Source: Rhea pennata
Taxonomy: Eukaryota; Chordata; Aves; Rheiformes; Rheidae
NCBI RefSeq assembly: GCF_028389875.1
Contig: NC_084666.1
Span: forward strand, 26,072,308 to 26,136,307
Length of the DNA: 64,000 bases
Reading direction: 5' to 3'
The translations under genes and the position numbers were made by a program. Positions within the stretch are counted from its first letter, which is position 1; each line of letters begins with the position of its first letter. Below, in pieces: positions 61,071 to 64,000 of this stretch. The notes below the pieces were generated by a model. It did no database searches and was not told where the DNA came from. It was given only the letters and a program-made list of their open reading frames with translations.

Positions 61071-64000
61071 AAAATAAGCAACTGTATTTATATATATGAT
61101 ATCTGACTTGTAAGTGGCACTGCTTCAACTCTTTTGAAGGAAAATTTTTAACATTACCTTGTTACTGCAATATAGTGCACATAAAAACAGATGGAAAATT
61201 CCATGTGAATTCCATATTTAATACAAGTTCAAATGTTTAAAAAATAAGAAAATCTGCACTGTGATGAACAATGGACTAAATTGCTTTTTCTTTAAATAAA
61301 TATCTGCACAATCCTCTTAATTTAACAAAGACATGATATACTAAACATGATAATAGACTATATTACCGTGTACTTAACATGAAAATAAAGTGCATATTAT
61401 ATATTGGATCTGATTGAAAAGTGGGCATAAATAGCTAAGATACTCTTTTATTTTAAAATAAAATTGTATGAGCAGTCAAAAACCATAGTTGTAACTGCCA
61501 CACTGTCTTTTTACTATTTGCCAGAAATCTTCCCAGCACTAATTACCAAACAGTAAATAACAGTGGGTGGAAAATGTTTAGAGACAGAAAAAAAAATACA
61601 TTAGAAGTAAGCAAAGTGAAAAATGCACTTTATGGGCTACTTACTTAAAATCCTGTAAAAATGTAAGGATGAAACACAGTGGTAAGATTATGTTATCTTA
61701 AAAAAACAGAGCAAAATATGGCATAGCACAATCACCAGCACAAATTACAGTCTAAATTCAGGATCTTAGAGATTTTTCAGTGGCTCTCTTCCCTTTTGGT
61801 ATAGATAAACAAAACTGGAATATACTGTATGCCTCCCCCACTATATTACACTGACCTGATACATTTTTATTTCATATGAAGAATAAGTGATATTGTAAAT
61901 TTCTCATGAGACATTTACAGTACATTTCTAGTCCTTGTGTCATTTCTTCAAAACCAGTATTTAAGCTGTTTAGAATAGAAAAAAATCAAAAAATAATTTA
62001 CTAATAAAGAGGATGTATGGATTGAGTTCTTTCATTTGAGTTAAGTACACTGAAAGATTATAAGAAAATAAGTGTCATGGTTAACTTCAGAAATGTTTTA
62101 AAGTTTGCCATTGCCCCTCGATGACAGAAAATAGGATCCCCATTTCAGAAAGGGGCATGCCCCCAAATTTCTTCTTGCCTTAGGTCAAGTGATTTGGCCC
62201 TCCCATATTGATCCATCTGTTTATCTATGCTTGAAATGGCTTTTCTGAAGGCAGTTCTTGTCTGCATGACTGACTGGCAGCCCTGTTTCTAGTGGGATAC
62301 ATTCCCTTTGTCCCTATGTCTTCTGTTTTCTCTTCCATGTAAAGATCACTCCGGGAAAGTAAGAGGAAGACATTGCATAACATGCATATGAAATGCAGAC
62401 TGTCTTCCCATTGATATGCCTTCCTGAATATATACCTTCATACAGTGCTTTTTGTTGGAGTTTTCATGTAAATTTGTTAGTTTCTCCTAGAACGGAACAT
62501 AAGAAAATTGGATGGTGCAGTAAAGTTAGATGCTGAGTGTTCAGTTAGATGAAAGGCAAGAAGATAAAGTCAGCTTTAGTAAGTATACGACAAATCAGGG
62601 AGGACAGAGAAAAGATGGGAGTGTATGGCTTGTTACTTAGAAAGAGAAACTGAAGGATTTGGAGAGTAAACAAGAAATTCTTATTCTAACAGATCATCAG
62701 GAATGTCATTGTTCTATTTTTCTATCTAGTTCATCTCCATTCAAAGAAAAAACCCTGTCATTTCCACATTATGCATTGAAATGTATTTAAAATTAAAAGC
62801 ATCTGTTACTCTATAAAAGGTATGTTAAACATGATTTTGATGGCTTTTAAAATCAGAATTAAAGGTGAACTAAAATGTCACACATTTTTTTTAAAGATTT
62901 TTTTGGGGGGAATTCCAATTTGAAAACAGCATGGAAATACCAACTATAGCTACTTAAAAAAACTCATCATCATTGTTTTCCTCAAGGGAATAAAACTTTT
63001 AATTTAACCTCCCTTCCCTTTTTGTTTTAATTGTGTGTTTTTTCTGTAATCACTTGCTCTCCATTTTTAATAAAAGGTGAGAGTATGTAGGTTTTCTTTA
63101 TGATTAATAAGTTGTAAAGAGGCCACTGCAGTGCTTTTAGCTCCTTTATAGGAAGTGGCTTTAGTGCAAATAAAAGAGTACATACCACACACTGCTGAAG
63201 GGTATGCTTTGCTCTGACTAACTACGTTTCAGATAATTGTAGTAAAAATGTTGAACATTTAATTAGTAGTTAGTTTGTGTTTATAAATTATAAAGTTTTT
63301 GTTGAAGCTGCAGTATAAGCAGATAGAACTTCCAATACTAAGCATTCAAAAAACATTTAAAGATCGATAAAGGAAAGTAAGGCAGAGCAATTTTTAAAAA
63401 TGTGAACAAATCAACAGTATGTGCACTTTATTTTACAAGTGCACAGTCATTTTCAGTATATGCATTATTAAATGAAAACAAAGGAAAAGCTTCTATAAGG
63501 CCAAAGGTGTAAGAAATTGTAGTTTTGAAAGCAAATGCCATAAAGGCCACTCAAATTAGGCTCATGGTACTGTAAATCTTTCTCTTCAAGTGTAGAGACT
63601 CAAGCATGCAGTTCTGAGATCTGGACTGGCGTTAATTTCCTTTGAAATTAATTCTGAAGAAAGAAAACATTTATGGAACTTCTTTGGCAAACATTTTTTA
63701 GGTTAGTTTGACACAAACATCTATAAACATCTTGATTCAAAATCTTTCTTAAAGGTGAGTTAACACCATTAATATATTATTTTGTCAGCACTTGTTGAAA
63801 TCAAGTTATCAAGGCTTGTTATCAACTGCATTTAAATATTGATCACTTAAAAACCTTAACAGATGCTAATGGTCTGTCAATGTAAAGTATGTTTAGCAAT
63901 CTGACCCTTACATTCCAAGTATATGACCAGTATTGATTCAGCTTCATTGTAAAATAAGCAAGCTGGCAAGATACAAGATAATTTTCAATCTGTTTACAAA

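Larger units (their letters stand above)
59690..64000 (-). other. ATP8A1: Probable 3' UTR of ATP8A1 (phospholipid flippase), stop codon outside window
   Basis: In vertebrates ATP8A1 (a P4-ATPase that flips aminophospholipids) lies convergently just downstream of SHISA3 and has a multi-kilobase 3' UTR. Here the 4.3 kb to the window edge is AT-rich and lacks coding frames. It begins, in minus-strand terms, at a canonical poly(A) signal (59,720-59,715). I searched for codons of the conserved C-terminal end of ATP8A1 and found none, so the last coding exon must lie beyond 64,000 if the idea is right. The position rests on synteny recalled from other genomes, not on homology seen here. Confidence 0.4.

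Overview
The window looks like a bird nuclear genome. The single clear gene, SHISA3, has vertebrate exon-intron structure with a CpG-island promoter. The dominant recognisable repeats are CR1 LINEs, including two young copies with the 8-bp ATTCTGTG/ATTCTATG 3' terminus typical of avian CR1. I cannot name the species. There are no bacterial-type operons, tRNA or rRNA genes, or CRISPR arrays.

Layout. Positions 1 to about 52,700 are AT-rich intergenic DNA in which I find no supportable coding exon. This stretch holds two young CR1 fragments in opposite orientation (14,973-15,485 minus and 25,495-26,115 plus), one ancient CR1 fossil (about 19,965-20,345 minus), several MIR/CORE-SINE-like fossils, and microsatellites and homopolymers. 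It also holds three small CpG-enriched patches (9,587-9,790; about 27,680-28,800; 44,990-45,235) that could be regulatory. Positions 52,745-53,900 are a dense CpG island with a G-quadruplex-prone run, which carries the SHISA3 promoter and exon 1. The SHISA3 coding sequence is two exons on the + strand (53,243-53,534 and 54,339-54,790), joined through a GT-AG phase-1 intron of 804 bp, giving 247 codons plus stop. A 3' UTR of about 1 kb ends near an AATAAA at 55,774. Positions 55,800-59,690 are intergenic. From about 59,700 to the right edge, vertebrate synteny, a minus-strand AATAAA (59,720-59,715) and the absence of any ORF suggest the long 3' UTR of ATP8A1, read on the minus strand. Its stop codon is not in the window, so this is inference.

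How it fits together. SHISA3 is a single-pass membrane adaptor that in other vertebrates restrains Wnt and FGF receptor maturation in the ER. It would sit tail to tail with the flippase gene ATP8A1 and downstream of a large gene-poor interval. That interval is the natural place to look for its distal enhancers. I found no convincing new multi-gene system. The more notable observations are regulatory or structural: the promoter G-run, an open reading frame that continues into intron 1, CpG/CTCF-like patches in the desert, a quasi-palindrome in a CR1 copy, and a tandem-repeat palindrome at 29.5 kb.
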